Assembly: GCF_965203655.1 (NCBI RefSeq)
Contig: NZ_CBDBDD010000009.1
Location: 372,001 to 436,000 of the forward strand
Origin: Poriferisodalis sp965203655
GTDB taxonomy: Bacteria > Actinomycetota > Acidimicrobiia > Acidimicrobiales > Poriferisodalaceae
Reading direction: 5' to 3'
DNA: 64,000 nucleotides
Numbering within the stretch: position 1 is the stretch's first letter; each line of letters starts with the position of its first letter. Position numbers and translations under genes: made by a program. The notes beneath the pieces were generated by a model. The model worked only from the letters and a program-made list of their open reading frames with translations. It was not told the origin of the DNA and searched no databases. Below are positions 42,810-51,181 of the stretch, one piece after another.

Positions 42810-43688
42810 CTACTCGGGACCCGCGCTGTCGTTGGCGGGATAGAGCTCTCGCCAGTCGATCTGGTCGTCTTTCGGCAGCGCGGCGTTGAGCGGCGCCATG
42901 TCGGCCAGCAGAGCGTCGGCAGCGTCGTCGCCGATGGCGGCCCAGTGAGCGCCGTCGAGCCGGTCGGTCGTGGCCTCGACCTGGGCTCTCCCGGCCAAGC
43001 CCGCTTCGGTGGCCTGCCCGTCGGCTTCCACCCAGCCGCGGCTGCGGAGGCGCTCGTAGGCGTCCGCCGCCTCTGTCTCGGTCCAGCCGGCTTCTTCTTG
43101 AATCCACTCGCGGGGTGCCTCATCGACGGCGACTTGGGACACCACCGACTCGCAGCCGTCCAGACCGGCCGCTGCCAGGGCGATCAGGTGGCATCCGCTT
43201 CGGTACTCGCGCAGCAGCGTGCAGCCGTGCCACAGCGCAAGGTGCGGCTCGCCGGGCCAGTCCAGCGACGCCCAGCCTGCGAACAGCACCCGCCCGACGG
43301 GGTCTGCCGCATCGCAGGCAGCCCGCACGGTCTCGGCGCAGCGGCGAACCGGATCGCTGCCGACCAACTCGCCCAGTTCGCGCCGCAAGGCGGCGTCCAT
43401 GCCCTCATAGCGCGCCGCCAGCACTTGGGTCGGCGTCGAGAACGTCCAAGCATCGGGGATGGCCCGCCTGACCCGCGCAGGTGCGTAGTAGAAGAACAAC
43501 GACTCCACGACGCTCGCCGGCACGGGTCCCAACGGCGCCGATCGGGTCGCGAAGTAATTCATCCAGAAGCCGCGCAGCCCAGCGGCGGCACCGGTTTCGC
43601 GCACCTCCGGCGCCCAGTAGCAGAGCTGGTGATACCGCTCCACGCACTCCCACATCTGCCGCGCCCGTTGCATGGTCGTCTCAGCCAT
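42810..43688 (-). CDS. SCO6745-like protein of unknown function
   Basis: A 292-aa, mostly helical protein. It resembles the actinobacterial SCO6745-type family: an N-terminal segment with GLRGFWMNYFATRSAPLGPV, a middle part SLDWPGEPHLALWHGCTLLREYRSG, and a C-terminal winged-helix-like part (TETEAADAYERLRSRGWV). The function of the family is unknown. The start is ATG 43688; the frame continues upstream but through a region that is also the promoter side of the toxin-antitoxin pair. I am moderately sure of the family name. Confidence 0.65.
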   Translation of the reverse strand: MAETTMQRARQMWECVERYHQLCYWAPEVRETGAAAGLRGFWMNYFATRSAPLGPVPASVVESLFFYYAPARVRRAIPDAWTFSTPTQVLAARYEGMDAALRRELGELVGSDPVRRCAETVRAACDAADPVGRVLFAGWASLDWPGEPHLALWHGCTLLREYRSGCHLIALAAAGLDGCESVVSQVAVDEAPREWIQEEAGWTETEAADAYERLRSRGWVEADGQATEAGLAGRAQVEATTDRLDGAHWAAIGDDAADALLADMAPLNAALPKDDQIDWRELYPANDSAGPE

Positions 43689-43769
43689 CGTCAGACGTTC
43701 TAGCTGTTCGCCCTCTGTAAGCGGCGATTCCCGCAAAGCGGACCTCGTCGAGCGTGGCGTTCTTGAGTG

Positions 43770-43789
43770 TGTATGCACATCTGTATGCA
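43770..43789. promoter_or_regulatory. Direct repeat TGTATGCA x2, likely antitoxin operator
   Basis: Two perfect TGTATGCA octamers start at 43770 and 43782 (12-bp period, close to one helical turn) about 30 bp before the antitoxin start. Ribbon-helix-helix antitoxins bind such repeated short sites and repress their own operon, so this is a good operator candidate. Confidence 0.5.
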
Positions 43790-43817
43790 GGCACTTCTAC
43801 ATCACTAGGCTGCCATC

Positions 43818-44012
43818 GTGGCAAGCACCAGCGTCCGGATCGACACGAACACGCACCAGAACATTTGCCAGCTTGCCCAATCGTTGTCCTTGACGATCGG
43901 GGAAACGGTGGCGCTGGCGGTGAGGCGACTCCGTCAAGAGCGGATGGGTCTCGAATTGCGTGCGGAACTCACTGACAATGAGCGGGATTGGCTTGAGGCT
44001 GATCTTGGATGA
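43818..44012 (+). CDS. Ribbon-helix-helix antitoxin (MazE-like)
   Basis: A 64-aa protein with the pattern of a ribbon-helix-helix DNA-binding domain: a short strand (STSVRIDTNTHQNI), then two helices (AQSLSLTIGETVALAVRRLRQERM) and an acidic, flexible C terminus that would wrap the toxin. GTG start. Its stop overlaps the toxin start by 4 bp (ATGA), the usual arrangement of type II toxin-antitoxin pairs. It should bind the TGTATGCA repeats upstream. Confidence 0.78.
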   Translation: MASTSVRIDTNTHQNICQLAQSLSLTIGETVALAVRRLRQERMGLELRAELTDNERDWLEADLG

Positions 44013-44353
44013 CGTTCGTTTCGGGTGATGTCGTCGAGGTAGATCTCGGCGTTCCAGCAGGGCACGAATCGGGCTTTCGCCGACCTGCGGTTGTCGTCAC
44101 CGCCCAAGCCGTTCTTGATGCAACGCCGAGCGTGCTTCAACTCGTGCCCCTGACGACGCGCCTTCGGGGCTTGAGCCTCGAGGTGGAGCTGGATCCGGGC
44201 TCTGCCAATGGACTTGAGTCTCGATCGGCTGCCCAATGCCAGCATGTGCGGTCCGTGGCCGTGTCCCGGGTGCAAGAACGCAGCGGCAACATAGGCAACG
44301 TCGCACTTGCCCAAATCCGCGAGATCATCGCGCTGTTGTTCGACCTTCCCTGA
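44009..44353 (+). CDS. MazF/PemK-type endoribonuclease toxin
   Basis: A 114-aa toxin of the MazF/PemK fold. Seen: N-terminal SGDVVEVDLGVPAGHESGFRRPAVVV, the typical start with the conserved R-R-P-A, then LVPLTT and a C-terminal helix (NVALAQIREIIALLF). Such toxins cut mRNA at short sites and are held in check by the antitoxin. The gene converges with the truncated haemoglobin gene (1 bp apart). Confidence 0.85.
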   Translation: MTFVSGDVVEVDLGVPAGHESGFRRPAVVVTAQAVLDATPSVLQLVPLTTRLRGLSLEVELDPGSANGLESRSAAQCQHVRSVAVSRVQERSGNIGNVALAQIREIIALLFDLP

Positions 44354-44354
44354 C

Positions 44355-44858
44355 TCAGCCGGGCTGGTTGATGAGGTGGGTGGCGGCGTTGTCGAAGTGG
44401 GCGAACATGGCCTGAGCGATGTCGGCATCGAGCGGCGACCCGTCTGGCAGCTGTGCCGTTTCGAGCGAGGCAACCATGTGACGCATCCAGGCATTGCGTT
44501 CGGCCGGCCCGATGGTGAAAGGCATGTGACGCATGCGCAGGCGCGGGTGGCCACGCTCAGCGCTGTAGTTGGCCGGCCCGCCCCAGTACTGGGCCAGAAA
44601 GCCCGCCAGTCGGTGCCGGGACAGTCCCATGTCGGCGGGGTACATCGGTCGGAGCAGTTCGTCCTGCTCGACTGCGTCGTAGAAGCGATCCACCAGATCG
44701 TCGAAGAATTGTTGCCCGCCCACGGCTGCGAACACCGTCGGCGGCTGCTCGACGGCCTCGGCCAGGCTGCCGCCCAGCGTCAGGCCACCGGCGCCCCAAG
44801 CGGCTTCTTCGCGTGGGACGGAGGGCTCGCTCGCTGTGGCGGCATCGTCCTCGGTCAC
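44355..44858 (-). CDS. Group II truncated haemoglobin
   Basis: A 167-aa haem protein. Seen: FFDDLVDRFYDAV with Tyr60 (B10), LRPMYP, LAGFLAQYWGGP, RGHPRLRMRHMPF with proximal His111 (F8), and ERNAWMRHM with Trp124 (G8), the usual set for group II (trHbO/YjbI-like). These proteins bind O2 or NO and handle peroxide or nitrosative stress in the cytosol. The GTG start at 44858 gives an N-terminal extension of about 40 residues, rich in Glu/Ala/Gly, before the globin fold; the long open frame further upstream is not coding. The promoter region is shared with the divergent selenoprotein gene. Confidence 0.88.
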   Translation of the reverse strand: MTEDDAATASEPSVPREEAAWGAGGLTLGGSLAEAVEQPPTVFAAVGGQQFFDDLVDRFYDAVEQDELLRPMYPADMGLSRHRLAGFLAQYWGGPANYSAERGHPRLRMRHMPFTIGPAERNAWMRHMVASLETAQLPDGSPLDADIAQAMFAHFDNAATHLINQPG

Positions 44859-45017
44859 GGCGCTCAGGCTAAGAGGCGAAGCCGTGCCCGAAGCGGCCCG
44901 CGAGCGACAGCGAACAAGAGCGGGAAGCACGGGGTGAAACCGTGAGCCAAGTGGCACCCGGCATCCCGCAGGGCGGGGCGCGTACAGTCGTGGGGCGCGA
45001 CCAGCACGGGAGACACG

Positions 45018-45968
45018 ATGGCGTTGACAGAACGGCCCCAGCGGACGACCAATGGGCGGAAGCCGGATGGGCGGCGGGCGCACCGGTCGTACCTCAGCTA
45101 CATCGACAAGTCGCGCGAGTACTACGCGGCGCACGGCTACCCGCAGCCGTACCAGTGGGCGTACAGCCACGACGTGGCGTTCGCTCCGCTGCCGAAGCCG
45201 CTGTCGGAGTGCACCGTCGGGCTGGTCACCACGTCGTTCTTTGAGAAGGGCCGCGAGCCCGCGGGAGTGCCGGTGGCCCGGCCCAAGCAGCCCTACGCGG
45301 CTCGCTACGACGACGCCCTCGACGGCCTGTACAACAGCGATCTCTTCTGGGACAAGGACAACACCCACACCGAGGACCTCGACACCTACCTGCCCATCAA
45401 CCGGCTGCGCGAGTTCGAGGCCGAGGGGCGCATTGGTGCCCTGTCTGAACGCTTCTACGGGATCCCCACCGACTACAGCCATCGCCGTACCCAGCGCAAC
45501 GACTCGCCCCGCATCGAGGAGTGGATGCGTGAAGACGGCGTGGATGTGGCCTTTCTGGTACCGCTCTGACCGGTGTGCCACCAGACGATCGGTCTGATCG
45601 CTCGACATCTGGAAGAAGCCGGCATTCCCACGGTGGTTGCCGGAAGCGCCCGCGACATCGTCGAGGAATGCGGCGTCGCTCGCTTCGTGTTCACCGACTT
45701 CCCCTTGGGGAATCCGACTGGCAAGCCCGGCGATGTCGACATGCAACGCGCCATCGTGGGCACCGCGCTCGACCTGCTGGAGCGCGCGTGGCTGCCGCGC
45801 ACGACCGTGCAGACGCCCTTCGTCTGGGACGCCGACGACAACGACGGTTGGCGTGATCACTTCATGCGCGTCGACGACTCGAACCGGGCCGCTTTGGCCG
45901 CGGCCGGTGAGGCACGCCGGCGCGATCAAGAGGCCGCCAAGGCTGACGGACGCGCCCGGACGAGCTGA
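45018..45968 (+). CDS. GrdB/PrdB-type selenoprotein (glycine/betaine/sarcosine/D-proline reductase selenoprotein B family), Sec184
   Basis: A 316-aa protein when the TGA at 45567-45569 is read as selenocysteine. Seen around it: VDVAFLVPL-U-PVCHQTIGL, a U-x-x-C redox motif (Sec184, Cys187) in a conserved-looking strand-turn-helix, as in D-proline reductase PrdB and related proteins. The N-terminal half (residues 1-183: SYIDKSREYYAAHGYPQPYQWAYS, TVGLVTTSFFEKG) and the C-terminal half (ARHLEEAGIPTVVAG, RFVFTDFPLGNP) are both intact and continue the same frame. The start is ATG 45018 with GGGAGA 5 bases upstream. A SECIS-like hairpin follows. Known clostridial members are parts of multi-subunit reductases, whose partners are absent here, so this is probably a stand-alone relative of unknown substrate. 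Gene finders would split it into two genes. Confidence 0.87.
45586..45600 (+). promoter_or_regulatory. SECIS-like hairpin after UGA (GrdB/PrdB-type gene)
   Basis: A perfect 5-bp stem CGAUC/GAUCG carries the loop GGUCU, the same GGUCU that occurs in the E. coli fdhF SECIS loop. The loop begins 22 nt after the UGA, exactly as in the DsbA-like gene. An alternative stem in the same stretch (CAGAC/GUCUG) is possible but would bury the GGU. Inferred: SelB binding site. Confidence 0.7.
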
Positions 45969-46040
45969 GCAACCCGGGCACCCGCGTCGGGACCAGCCGG
46001 CGACGCCACGCGTGGTGCCCGAGCGAACGAAAGGCCGCAC

Positions 46041-47024
46041 ATGACTGACCAACCGCGCAAGCCGCTGTTCGACCCTGCAGACGCTGAAGCGCCCGACTTC
46101 GTGCCGTCCGAGCCAGCCGGCGCCGATGTCTATTCGCATCCCTCCGAGCACGGCGAGCGCATCACCGACACGCTCATTCCCGACCTCATGATCGAAGCGT
46201 CAGGAGGCGTGACGGTTGCCGCTGACATCTACGGCGACGACGGCCCGCTCGTGCTGCTGCAGCACGGCGGCGGCCAGACCCGCCACGCCTGGAAGGGAGC
46301 GGGCCAAGCCCTCGCAGACGGCGGCTACCGGGCCGTGTGCCTCGATGCCCGGGGCCACGGCGACTCGGACTGGGCGCCCGACGGCGACTACACGACCGAA
46401 GCGTCGGTGGCCGACCTGGTGGCGATCGTGGAGCACTTCGGCGAGCGACCGGTGCTGGTGGGCGCCTCGATGGGCGGCGGGACATCTCTGACCGCTGTCG
46501 GCGAAGGCGCCGTGGATGCGTTGGCATTGGTGCTCGTCGACACGGCGCCGCAGATCGAAGCAGCCGGCGTGCGCAAGATCCGAGAATTCATGGCCCAGGG
46601 CGCCGATGGGTTCGCATCGCTGGAAGAGGTGGCCGAGGCCATTGCCAACTACCAGCCGCACCGCAAGCGGCCCAGGAATCTGGACGGGCTCGCCAAGAAC
46701 GTCCGCCTCTGGCCCGACGGCCGCTACCGCTGGCACTGGGATCCCGCCTTCATGCACCGCCCGCGCAGCTTCGCCGAGCGCATCCCCCGCCAGCAGGCCG
46801 CCGCGGAGAACCTGACGCTGCCGACCCTGCTGGTCCGGGGCGGCATGAGCGACGTGCTGTCGGAGGAAGGCGCTCAGTCGTTCCTCGACACGGTGCCGCA
46901 TGCGCACTACGCCAATGTGGGTGGTGCGGCGCACATGGTGGCCGGCGACCGCAACGACATTTTCGTCGAGGCGACGCTCAAGTTCTTGGCCGAATTTGTG
47001 CCCGGCGCGCACGCGCAGGCCTGA
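46041..47024 (+). CDS. Alpha/beta hydrolase
   Basis: A 327-aa hydrolase. Seen: LLQHGGGQTRHAWKGAGQAL (oxyanion region HGG), LDARGHGDSDW, VGASMGGG with the nucleophile Ser in G-x-S-x-G, VRGGMSDVLS with the acid Asp, and GGAAHMVAGD with the catalytic His. This is the pattern of esterase, haloperoxidase-like or C-C bond hydrolases. The first 45 residues are a polar extension before the fold. It lies 72 bp downstream of the selenoprotein gene in the same direction and may be co-transcribed. Substrate unknown. Confidence 0.88.
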   Translation: MTDQPRKPLFDPADAEAPDFVPSEPAGADVYSHPSEHGERITDTLIPDLMIEASGGVTVAADIYGDDGPLVLLQHGGGQTRHAWKGAGQALADGGYRAVCLDARGHGDSDWAPDGDYTTEASVADLVAIVEHFGERPVLVGASMGGGTSLTAVGEGAVDALALVLVDTAPQIEAAGVRKIREFMAQGADGFASLEEVAEAIANYQPHRKRPRNLDGLAKNVRLWPDGRYRWHWDPAFMHRPRSFAERIPRQQAAAENLTLPTLLVRGGMSDVLSEEGAQSFLDTVPHAHYANVGGAAHMVAGDRNDIFVEATLKFLAEFVPGAHAQA

Positions 47025-47094
47025 TCGCAGCCTTCCCGCCGTACCCTTGCGGCCCTTGGCCGGGCCGGCCAGGCCGAGCTTCGAGAGGCACAGC

Positions 47095-47292
47095 ATGCGC
47101 GGAACAGTCAAGTTCTTCAACAACGAGAAGGGCTTCGGCTTTATCTCCCGTGAAGGCGCCGATGACGTCTTCGTCCACTTCTCCAACATCGTCGGTGAGA
47201 ACTATCGGACGCTGGAGGCGGGGCAGGAGGTCGACTTCGATATCGGACCCGGCCGTAAGGGCGACGAAGCCCAGAACGTCAAGCCCGTCTGA
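47095..47292 (+). CDS. Cold-shock domain protein
   Basis: A 65-aa single-domain RNA/DNA-binding protein of the CspA family. Seen: GTVKFFNNEKGFGFI (RNP1) and DVFVHFS (RNP2), and a normal length. It melts RNA secondary structure, mainly at low temperature. AGAGG lies upstream of ATG 47095. A DEAD-box RNA helicase follows 108 bp downstream in the same direction, a functional pairing often seen in cold adaptation. Confidence 0.95.
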   Translation: MRGTVKFFNNEKGFGFISREGADDVFVHFSNIVGENYRTLEAGQEVDFDIGPGRKGDEAQNVKPV

Positions 47293-47400
47293 ACTCGATC
47301 GCCGTCGCGCGCCGTCGCCTGCACTGATAGGCCGCGTCGACGCTTGTTCGGGTCGGCGGCGGTCCCGTCGATTGCCGACCCGATGTCGGCGAGGAGATAC

Positions 47401-48645
47401 ATGCCCCCCACCTTTGCCCAGCTGGGCGCGCCCAACTTCATTGTCAGCGCGCTCGCCGAACGCGGCATCAGCCAGCCGTTTGCCATCCAGGCAGCCACGG
47501 TGGCCGATGCATTGGCCGGACGCGACGTCTGCGGCCGCGCGCCGACCGGATCCGGCAAGACGCTGGCGTTCGGGATCCCGCTCGTGGCCGGCGTCGGCAA
47601 GGCTCAGCCGCACAAGCCACGAGCTCTCGTGCTCGCGCCGACCCGCGAACTCGCCGATCAGATCAAGACCGAGCTGCGCACCTTCGCAGGCAAGCGCCGC
47701 GTTGGCGTTGCCTATGGCGGCGTGGGCTACGGCTCCCAGATTGGTTCGCTGCGTCGCGGCGTCGACATACTCGTGGCGTGCCCGGGTCGCCTTGAAGACC
47801 TGATCTCCCAAGGCCAGGCAACCCTGTCGGCTGTCGACAAGGTCGTCATCGACGAAGCCGACCGCATGGCCGACATGGGATTCATCCCGGCCGTGCGGCG
47901 CCTGCTGGACCAGACCGCAGCCGAGCGCCAGACCATGTTGTTCTCTGCGACGCTCGACGGAGACGTCGCGACGCTGACACGCGACTACCAGCGCGATCCC
48001 GTGCGTCATGAGGTCGGCGACGAGACCCCCAACGCCAAGGCCGCCCACCACGTGTTCTGGAGCGTGGCCCGCACGGACCGCACCGACATCTGCGCCGAGG
48101 CGATCGATGCCGCAGGATCGACGGTCGTGTTCTGTCGAACCCGGCACGGCTGTGATCGCGTGGCCAAGCAGCTGAATCGCCGAGGCATTCGAGCGGCTGC
48201 ACTTCATGGCGGACGCAGCCAACCCCAGCGCACCCGGGCATTGGCCGAGTTCGCCGCCGGCGAGGTGCAGGCGCTGGTCGCGACGGACGTTGCTGCGCGC
48301 GGCATTCATGTCGAAGGTGTCGGTGCGGTCATCCACTACGACATTGCTGCTGACCACAAGACCTACCTGCACCGGTCGGGCCGCACGGCGCGGGCCGGCC
48401 AAAGCGGCGTGGTGGTCTCGCTCGTCCAGCCTGACCAAGTCACAGAGCTCAAGTCCATGCAACGCAAGATGGGTCTGGAGCAGCGCGTCACTGACGCCGA
48501 CGTCACTGCGATACGGCAGCCGGCGCGCACTCAGACGCGACGTCGCACGCTGGAGCGTCCGGCGGCCAAGCATCAATCCCGGCACCGTCCTCGCAACAAC
48601 AACCGTTCCAGACCGAAGGGACGGCAGCGCTCCGCGAAGCGCTGA
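47401..48645 (+). CDS. DEAD-box RNA helicase (RhlE-like)
   Basis: A 414-aa ATP-dependent RNA helicase. Seen: Q-motif region (GISQPFAIQAATV), Walker A APTGSGKTLAFG, PTRELADQI, DEADRMADMGF (motif II), FSATLD (motif III, SAT), VFCRTRHGCDRVA, ATDVAARGIHVEGV and HRSGRTARAG (motif VI). The C terminus is a short Arg/Gln-rich tail (about residues 375-414) that would bind RNA. The start is ATG 47401 with GAGGAG 5 bases away; an in-frame ATG at 47344 is less likely. Converges with the DUF3467-like gene. Confidence 0.93.
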   Translation: MPPTFAQLGAPNFIVSALAERGISQPFAIQAATVADALAGRDVCGRAPTGSGKTLAFGIPLVAGVGKAQPHKPRALVLAPTRELADQIKTELRTFAGKRRVGVAYGGVGYGSQIGSLRRGVDILVACPGRLEDLISQGQATLSAVDKVVIDEADRMADMGFIPAVRRLLDQTAAERQTMLFSATLDGDVATLTRDYQRDPVRHEVGDETPNAKAAHHVFWSVARTDRTDICAEAIDAAGSTVVFCRTRHGCDRVAKQLNRRGIRAAALHGGRSQPQRTRALAEFAAGEVQALVATDVAARGIHVEGVGAVIHYDIAADHKTYLHRSGRTARAGQSGVVVSLVQPDQVTELKSMQRKMGLEQRVTDADVTAIRQPARTQTRRRTLERPAAKHQSRHRPRNNNRSRPKGRQRSAKR

Positions 48646-48651
48646 GGCAAA

Positions 48652-48978
48652 TCAAGCGTCTGAGTCGTCGTCCGACTCGCCGAGAGACTCGAGGCTGGAC
48701 GGCGCCAGGTTCGAGGCGAACTTCGACATGTTGTCGGTAAGGGCGCTGATCAGCTGCTCCACGAACTGCGGCGACATGTTGACCCGCTGTACCACGACGC
48801 CCCGTCGCGGCGACTGCTTGCCGCTGAAGTCCAGCCGGATGAAGTCGAGCGTGAACTCATAGGGCGAGTGGCGCACCACGGCAAAGTTCGACCACACACC
48901 GGCCTCGAGCTCGGGTGGCAGCCGGATTTGCAGTTTCGTGCCGTCGGGCAGGGCTTCATGGGTGTTGCCCTCTGTCAC
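48652..48978 (-). CDS. DUF3467-like small protein
   Basis: A 108-aa protein with YEFTLDFIRLDF, VVVQRVNMSPQFVEQLISALTDNM and an acidic C terminus, which fits the DUF3467 family, small proteins of unknown function found in bacteria and archaea. The GTG start at 48978 is chosen because upstream residues look non-coding; the frame is open to an ATG at 49029. It converges with the helicase gene with a 6-bp gap. Confidence 0.65.
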   Translation of the reverse strand: MTEGNTHEALPDGTKLQIRLPPELEAGVWSNFAVVRHSPYEFTLDFIRLDFSGKQSPRRGVVVQRVNMSPQFVEQLISALTDNMSKFASNLAPSSLESLGESDDDSDA

Positions 48979-49047
48979 CTGCGGAAACCTACTTGGCGGC
49001 TGCGTCAGGACACTCCGCGATGCTCGCACGCGTGAGAATGCGCGCCC

Positions 49048-50004
49048 TCAGCGCTCCTCACGCCGGTACGGCAGCGTCAGCGCAGCCGGAGCGGGGCTCG
49101 GGCGGTGGCGAGCGCGGAAGCTGATAGCGATCAGCACCACCACGGTCAGCAGGAATGGCAGGATGCCCAGCAGGGCCGGCGAGATCGTGTTGACCTCCAG
49201 CCCGAAGATCGTGAGGTCGAACGTCTGGACGCGTGGCTGCAAGGCCAGAGTGAAGCCGAACAGCAGCGAGCCGGCCGCCAGCCGTCCTGGGCGCCATGCG
49301 CCGAAGATGACCAGCGCCACAGCGATCCAGCCCCGCCCGGCAATCAGGCCCTCGGTCCAGCCCGCCGCCATGTACAGCGAGAGGAACGAGCCGGCGGCAC
49401 CGGCGAAGGCGCCTCCGACGAGGACCGCACTGGTGCGCAGCAGGGTGACCGAATGGCCGACCGAGTCGGTGGTGGAAGCGGATTCGCCGACTGCCCGCAG
49501 CGCCAGGCCGAGCCGGGTGCGGCTCAGCACGAACCACGCAGCAACCCCCAGTACGCCCGCGAGATACACCACCGGGGGTTGATCGAACAGGATCGGTCCC
49601 GCCCACGGGATGTCGGACAAGCCGACGATGCTGAGATCGGTGAACACCGCATCGGCCCGCTCGCGCACCGCGTCCTGACCGATGAATGCTGCGAATCCCA
49701 GGCCCCCGATAGTGATCGCGAGGCCCGACACGACTTGGCCGGCACCCATGATCACGCTGACCAGCGCATGCACGCCCGCCGTCGCCATGCCGACGAGGGC
49801 CGCGACGGCAAAGCCGATCCATGGGCGATCGGTGGCGATCGCCGCCATGAACCCCGTCACGGCGCCCATGGCCATCATCCCCTCGACTCCGAGGTTGAGC
49901 ACACCGGCACGCTCGGCGATGAGCTCGCCCAGGCCGGCCAGATACACCAGCGTGGCGAACTGCACGGTCGCCACGAGCAGGCCGATGACGGCATCCTCAG
50001 ACAC
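49048..50004 (-). CDS. ABC transporter permease, BMP/nucleoside-uptake type (second permease)
   Basis: A 318-aa inner-membrane permease. Seen: several hydrophobic helices and the motif ERAGVLNLGVEGMMAMGA, typical of this RbsC-like permease family (NupQ/YufQ-type). The start is GTG 50004, which overlaps the end of the first permease gene by 8 bp, so it is translated with it. Together with the next three genes it forms one importer. Likely ligand: nucleoside or a derivative, from the receptor family. Confidence 0.87.
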   Translation of the reverse strand: MSEDAVIGLLVATVQFATLVYLAGLGELIAERAGVLNLGVEGMMAMGAVTGFMAAIATDRPWIGFAVAALVGMATAGVHALVSVIMGAGQVVSGLAITIGGLGFAAFIGQDAVRERADAVFTDLSIVGLSDIPWAGPILFDQPPVVYLAGVLGVAAWFVLSRTRLGLALRAVGESASTTDSVGHSVTLLRTSAVLVGGAFAGAAGSFLSLYMAAGWTEGLIAGRGWIAVALVIFGAWRPGRLAAGSLLFGFTLALQPRVQTFDLTIFGLEVNTISPALLGILPFLLTVVVLIAISFRARHRPSPAPAALTLPYRREER

Positions 50005-51181
50005 CGGACGCTCCTGCGCTCGCCGGATTCTCGGCGGCGTCGCCATCGGCCCCGCGGCCCACCGGTCGCACCCAGCGCACCCGGTAGTTGAGCAGCACCG
50101 CCGCGACCAGCGCGCCGATGAGGATCATGGCCTGCAGGATCGTGGCGATCGAGCTCGTCACGCCGAGCGTCTGGATGGACTGGCCGCCCCGCAGCACTGC
50201 GCCGAACACGAACGCGACCACGGCGACGCCCGACGGTCGCATCAGCGCGAGCGCCGCCACGATAATCCCGGCGAAGCCATAGCCGCTCGACAAGCCCGGC
50301 TCGAGCCGGGTGGCGGTGCCGGTCAACTCGATCGCCCCAGCCAGGCCCGCCAGCCCGCCCGACAGCAGCAGCGCCGCCAGCACCTTGCGCTGCAACGAGA
50401 TGCCGGCATAGCGAGCAGCCGCAGGTGACGAACCCGCCATGCGCAGCTCGTAGCCCCATGCTGTGCGCGAGACGGCCAGCCAGAACGCCAGCAGCAGCGC
50501 CGCTGCGAACAGCACGCCGATGTGGACCTGGCCGAACAGCCCCGGCAGCGAGGCTTGGTCTGGCAGGGGTGAGATCTGGGCAAAGCCGAATGACTCAGGG
50601 TCCTTCCACGGACCCACCTTGAGCCATTCCACGATGCGTATCGCCACTTCGACCAGCATCAGCGTGGTGATGATCTCGCTCACGCCGAGGTAGGCGCGAG
50701 CCAGCGCGGGTCCCACCACCAGCACCACGCCGCCCACGGCGCCGGCAACCAGCATCAGCACGATCAGCACCGGGCCCGGCAGGTCGCCGGCCACCATGGC
50801 GAATCCGGCCGCGACGGTGGCACCCGCCATCATCTGGCCCTCGGCGCCGATGTTCCACAGGCCCATCGATCCGGCCACCGCCACCGCCAGTCCGGCGATT
50901 GCCAGCGGCGTGGCGCGCAGCAACGTCCGCGACAGTGCGTCGAACCCGCCGAGCGATGACTCGGCCATGCGCTCATAGACCGCGACCGGATCGTTGCCCG
51001 AGCCCCACAGCAGCATCGCCCCGGCGATCAGTGCCAGCACGATGCCGATCACGAATGCGATGGCTTGAGCGGCCGGTGCAACCCGGGCACGCCGCTGCAG
51101 CACCGGCCGCACGATGACGCGATGCCAGCGTGCGCGGCCGCGGGCAACGGTATGCAGCGGGGCGTGGGTCGGCTCGGTCAC
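49997..51181 (-). CDS. ABC transporter permease, BMP/nucleoside-uptake type (first permease)
   Basis: A 394-aa permease with about ten membrane helices. Seen: LWNIGAEGQMMAGA and AYLGVSEIITTLMLVEVAIRIVEW, typical for the YufP-type subunit. A cytosolic N-terminal extension of about 35 residues is rich in Arg. It overlaps the ATPase gene by 4 bp. Works with the 49048-50004 permease as the membrane pair. Confidence 0.88.
   Translation of the reverse strand: MTEPTHAPLHTVARGRARWHRVIVRPVLQRRARVAPAAQAIAFVIGIVLALIAGAMLLWGSGNDPVAVYERMAESSLGGFDALSRTLLRATPLAIAGLAVAVAGSMGLWNIGAEGQMMAGATVAAGFAMVAGDLPGPVLIVLMLVAGAVGGVVLVVGPALARAYLGVSEIITTLMLVEVAIRIVEWLKVGPWKDPESFGFAQISPLPDQASLPGLFGQVHIGVLFAAALLLAFWLAVSRTAWGYELRMAGSSPAAARYAGISLQRKVLAALLLSGGLAGLAGAIELTGTATRLEPGLSSGYGFAGIIVAALALMRPSGVAVVAFVFGAVLRGGQSIQTLGVTSSIATILQAMILIGALVAAVLLNYRVRWVRPVGRGADGDAAENPASAGASGV

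Noticed and set aside
42168..43703. Long plus-strand frame (511 codons) across the serine hydrolase and SCO6745-like genes
   Set aside because: It spans two opposite-strand genes and their gap, and its composition is that of antisense GC-rich DNA.
44859..46151. N-terminal extension of the haemoglobin frame up to 46151
   Set aside because: It runs antisense through the whole selenoprotein gene; only the part from GTG 44858 looks like a globin.
46978..48585. Long minus-strand frame opposite the cold-shock and DEAD helicase genes
   Set aside because: Both opposite genes have clear family motifs; this frame has none.
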